Shown here one piece after another: positions 14,243 through 16,708 of a stretch of DNA of 16,708 nucleotides. Source of the DNA: an uncultured Selenomonadaceae bacterium (GTDB lineage Bacteria > Bacillota > Negativicutes > Selenomonadales > Selenomonadaceae); contig CALELM010000097.1 of the NCBI GenBank assembly GCA_937902665.1, positions 1-16,708 of the forward strand. Direction: 5' to 3'. The notes beneath the pieces are model-generated. The model worked only from the letters and a program-made list of their open reading frames with translations. It was not told where the DNA came from and ran no database searches. Every line of letters begins with the position of its first letter. Position 1 is the first letter of the stretch. The position numbers and the translations under genes are program-made.

Positions 14243-15862
14243 ATGAAGGTATTGAATAGAATTCTTCAGGGAACACACATAACCAAGGAACAGGATGTTG
14301 GTTCCGCAAAGCGTTTGAAGGAAATGGTCTCTGTTCTTAGAAAACATGATGTTGTTATGGGGGTTACCCCAGAGAAGCTTAGACTTATTTTAGAGGATTT
14401 AGGTCCTACTTTTGTCAAGCTTGGTCAGGTCATGAGTATGCGACCAGATTTTCTGCCGCAGGAATATTGCGAAGAATTGATGAAGCTGCAAACAGAGGCA
14501 AAGCCACTTCCATTTCAAACAATTCTTGAGGTTGTGGAACGAGAATATCATCACCCTTGGCATCAGATTTTTGATAGTATTGATGAAGAAGTTTTGGGGT
14601 CTGCTTCGATTGCTCAAGTGCATCGCGCATTTTTGAAGGACGGGACAAAGGTTGTTGTAAAAGTGCAGAGACCGGGAATTTATTCGGTTATGGCAAAGGA
14701 CATTGTGCTTTTGAAACGTGCATCGGGACTTATCAAGGTCATAAGCCATTCACAGGATGTCGTGGATTTTAATATGGTACTTGATGAGATGTGGATGATT
14801 GCAAAGCAAGAAATGGATTTCTTGATTGAAGCAGATCACATAGAGGAATTTCATCATTTGAATCAGGATGTAGAGTATGTTTCTTGTCCTGAGATTTATC
14901 GAAATTTGACGACACCATTTATCTTGGTAATGGAATATATAGAAGGCATTCCCATTGATGATTTCAAGAGTATTAAGTTGAAAGGTTATGATATCAATAA
15001 GCTAGGAAAAAAGCTTGGGGAGAATTATGTCAAGCAGATTATTTCGGATGGGTATTTTCATGCAGATCCTCATCCAGGAAACATTTGGGTACGGAATGGT
15101 CGTATTGTTTGGCTGGATCTTGGCATGATGGGGCGTCTCTCTAATCGTGATCGCACGGCAATTCGTAAAGCATTGTTTGCTCTTGCAAATCATGATACGT
15201 TTGAAATGAAAACAGCAGTTTTAGCTCTTGGCGTACCAAAGGGAAAAATCAATCATACAGCATTGTATCAAGATATTGATGCATTGATGGCACAATACAG
15301 CAATATGGATTTTTCTCAATTACAGATGGGACGGCTGACGCATCAAATCATGAATATCTTGAAGACTCATCATATTTCTTGTCCGCAAGGACTCAGTATG
15401 TTTGCGCGTGGCGTTTTGACGATAGAGGGGGTTATGAGGCTTTGCTGTCCTAATGTTAGCTTTGTAGAGATTTTTGCAAAGAGTCTCTCTGTAAGCTATA
15501 AAAAGAATTTCAAGTGGACGGATGAGATTGACAAAGCAAAGCGAGAGGGATATCTCTTAATGAAGAAATCTATGCAGCTGCCGGAACAGATTTCTGACAT
15601 TTTAAAAATGACGATGAATGGGCAGACAAAAGTAAACCTTGATCTGACAGGTTCTGAGGAGCCGCTTCGGCAGTTGGACTTAATGATGAACAAGCTGATT
15701 ATTGCTATGTTGTGTGCGGCACTTTTGCTCGGTTCGAGTACGATTTGCACAACCAACATGGCCCCAAAGGTGATGGAGATTCCTTTGTTAGGTTTTTTAG
15801 GATATTTTGCAGCCTTTATCTTGACAATTCGCTTAATATGGGATATTCATAAGAAGAAATGA
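14243..15862 (+). CDS. UbiB/AarF (ABC1/ADCK) family kinase-like protein
   Basis: This 539-residue protein carries the hallmarks of the UbiB atypical kinase family, linked to isoprenoid quinone synthesis or lipid handling at the membrane: KLGQ (59-62), GSASIAQVH replacing the usual glycine loop (119-127), Lys140 in VVVKVQRPG, catalytic HADPHPGN (273-280), and the metal-binding DLG (292-294). Two C-terminal hydrophobic segments (about 485-505 and 512-532) would anchor it in the membrane, also typical. It begins 15 nt after the ABC-F stop and overlaps or abuts aroH at its end, so it lies within the operon. I would not name it ubiB, because no quinone gene is nearby. Confidence 0.93.
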   Translation: MKVLNRILQGTHITKEQDVGSAKRLKEMVSVLRKHDVVMGVTPEKLRLILEDLGPTFVKLGQVMSMRPDFLPQEYCEELMKLQTEAKPLPFQTILEVVEREYHHPWHQIFDSIDEEVLGSASIAQVHRAFLKDGTKVVVKVQRPGIYSVMAKDIVLLKRASGLIKVISHSQDVVDFNMVLDEMWMIAKQEMDFLIEADHIEEFHHLNQDVEYVSCPEIYRNLTTPFILVMEYIEGIPIDDFKSIKLKGYDINKLGKKLGENYVKQIISDGYFHADPHPGNIWVRNGRIVWLDLGMMGRLSNRDRTAIRKALFALANHDTFEMKTAVLALGVPKGKINHTALYQDIDALMAQYSNMDFSQLQMGRLTHQIMNILKTHHISCPQGLSMFARGVLTIEGVMRLCCPNVSFVEIFAKSLSVSYKKNFKWTDEIDKAKREGYLLMKKSMQLPEQISDILKMTMNGQTKVNLDLTGSEEPLRQLDLMMNKLIIAMLCAALLLGSSTICTTNMAPKVMEIPLLGFLGYFAAFILTIRLIWDIHKKK

Positions 15863-15876
15863 ATGGAGTGAGGGAA

Positions 15877-16239
15877 ATGCGCGGCATACGGGGAGCTACT
15901 ACAATTACGGAAAACACAAAAGAAGAGGTGCAGCAAGCAGTTCAGGAGCTTGTTAAAGAAATCATGACTAAGAATGCCTTGCAACCTGAGGACATTGGTG
16001 CGGCAATTTTTTCGGCAACGGAAGATATCACAGCAGCGTTTCCTGCTTCAGGTGTGAGAAAAATTCAAGGCATGGAACTGGTACCAGTGTTTGATACAAG
16101 ACAGATGGACGTGGATCATGCGCTTCCTATGTGCATACGAGTTCTTCTTCTTGCGGAAACAGAAAAGCCTCAAAGAGAAATTAATCATGTATATCTTTGT
16201 GGTGCTGAGGTGTTGCGTCCGGATTTGGTAAATCACTGA
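15877..16239 (+). CDS. aroH: Chorismate mutase, AroH type
   Basis: AroH-type mutases turn chorismate into prephenate for phenylalanine and tyrosine synthesis, as trimers. I chose ATG 15877, giving MRGIRGATT, the standard family start, with GGAG 8 nt upstream. An in-frame ATG at 15859 overlaps the previous stop but adds six unrelated residues. Aligned without gaps to B. subtilis AroH as remembered (offset 2), Arg5, Arg61, Arg88, Tyr106 and Arg114 match the known active-site residues 7, 63, 90, 108 and 116. The positions of Cys75 and Glu78 are Asp73 and Gln76. The enzyme is therefore probably active but with an altered site. The 120 residues are a normal length. Confidence 0.92.
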   Translation: MRGIRGATTITENTKEEVQQAVQELVKEIMTKNALQPEDIGAAIFSATEDITAAFPASGVRKIQGMELVPVFDTRQMDVDHALPMCIRVLLLAETEKPQREINHVYLCGAEVLRPDLVNH

Positions 16240-16333
16240 AGGATATGCAAGAAATTTGGCTTGAAAAAACTGAAAACCAGTATAGTTTTTATTCCAACAA
16301 AGGCAAAGATGAATATAATAGGGGGAGATTGTT

Positions 16334-16708
16334 TTGAGTCATATTGATACTACCTGCGTAAATGCCATTCGAGTTCTTTCGGCAGATGCTATTCAGAAGG
16401 CGAAATCCGGTCATCCAGGACTTCCGCTTGGGAGTGCTCCTATGGCTTATGAGCTGTGGGCAAATCACATGAAGCATAATGCAAAGAATGCAAAATGGGA
16501 AAACAGGGATCGCTTTGTTCTTTCTGGCGGTCATGGTTCTGCTATGCTGTATTCTCTTCTTCATTTCTTTGGATATGGATTGACATTGGAGGATATGAAG
16601 CAGTTTCGTCAAGATGGTTCTTTGACGCCAGGGCATCCGGAATATGGACATACGACGGGTGTAGAAGCAACGACTGGACCGTTGGGTGCTGGCATGGGGA
16701 TGGCTGTT
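16334..16708 (+). CDS. tkt: Transketolase, N-terminal part (truncated by window end)
   Basis: The visible 125 residues are the start of the thiamine-diphosphate domain of transketolase, which exchanges two-carbon units in the pentose phosphate pathway. Signatures are KSGHPGLPLGSAPMAYELW, DRFVLSGGHGSAMLY and TPGHPEYGHTTGVEATTGPLGAG, each lining cofactor or substrate in the family. The start is TTG 16334, 6 nt after GGGGGAG (16321-16327). It runs off the end of the window in frame. Whether it is a full-length protein or one half of a split transketolase cannot be seen. Positions 16240-16333 hold TATAGT (16281) and TATAAT (16314) but no convincing complete promoter. Confidence 0.94.
   Translation, partial: MSHIDTTCVNAIRVLSADAIQKAKSGHPGLPLGSAPMAYELWANHMKHNAKNAKWENRDRFVLSGGHGSAMLYSLLHFFGYGLTLEDMKQFRQDGSLTPGHPEYGHTTGVEATTGPLGAGMGMAV

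Noticed and set aside
16289..16651. Minus-strand reading frame over the transketolase start
   Set aside because: The plus strand encodes clear transketolase motifs throughout; the antisense frame shows none.

Overview
The window looks like chromosome from an anaerobic, low-to-moderate GC Firmicute, most likely of the Negativicutes (Selenomonas/Veillonella type). The reasons are a SAM-I (S-box) leader on metK, a CIRCE element on htpG, a Bacillus-type AroH chorismate mutase, frequent TTG starts behind strong Shine-Dalgarno sites, and a stand-alone carboxyltransferase subunit of the kind used in propionate-type fermentation. The genus assignment is inference from gene content. No rRNA, tRNA or CRISPR array was seen.

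Layout. 1-395: a truncated repeat copy, then a strong promoter and a roughly 140-nt leader. 396-1853: a biotin-independent carboxyltransferase subunit with its terminator. 1873-4450: an accessory island bounded by two near-identical direct copies of a ~150-bp repeat. It holds a small unknown gene on the minus strand (2139-2486) and a decayed phage/plasmid-type large-protein remnant with two apparent frameshifts (2571-4375). 4494-5990: promoter, SAM riboswitch, metK, terminator. 6012-8194: promoter, CIRCE, htpG, a repeat copy, terminator. 8251-10239: dapB-asd, two early steps of the aspartate/lysine pathway. 10315-11676: a divergent nucleobase-permease-like membrane protein. 11681-11781: another repeat copy. 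11798-16239: a close-packed run of a secreted glucosaminidase-like protein, an ABC-F ATPase, a UbiB/AarF kinase-like protein and chorismate mutase. 16334-16708: the start of transketolase, cut by the window end.

The housekeeping genes form separate, well-delimited transcription units for S-adenosylmethionine synthesis, protein folding, the lysine/threonine/methionine branch, cell-wall turnover with translation and membrane functions, and aromatic/pentose metabolism. The most unusual feature is the dispersed repeat, present five times in 12 kb. Full copies have TATAACG inverted ends and three internal hairpins. Copies lie at gene boundaries, between htpG and its terminator, immediately before the glucosaminidase operon, and at both edges of the accessory island. 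No transposase is present in the window, so the family looks non-autonomous. Other points are a perfect 14-bp inverted repeat over back-to-back promoter-like sequences at 2533-2580, and an AroH whose position equivalent to B. subtilis Glu78 is Gln.
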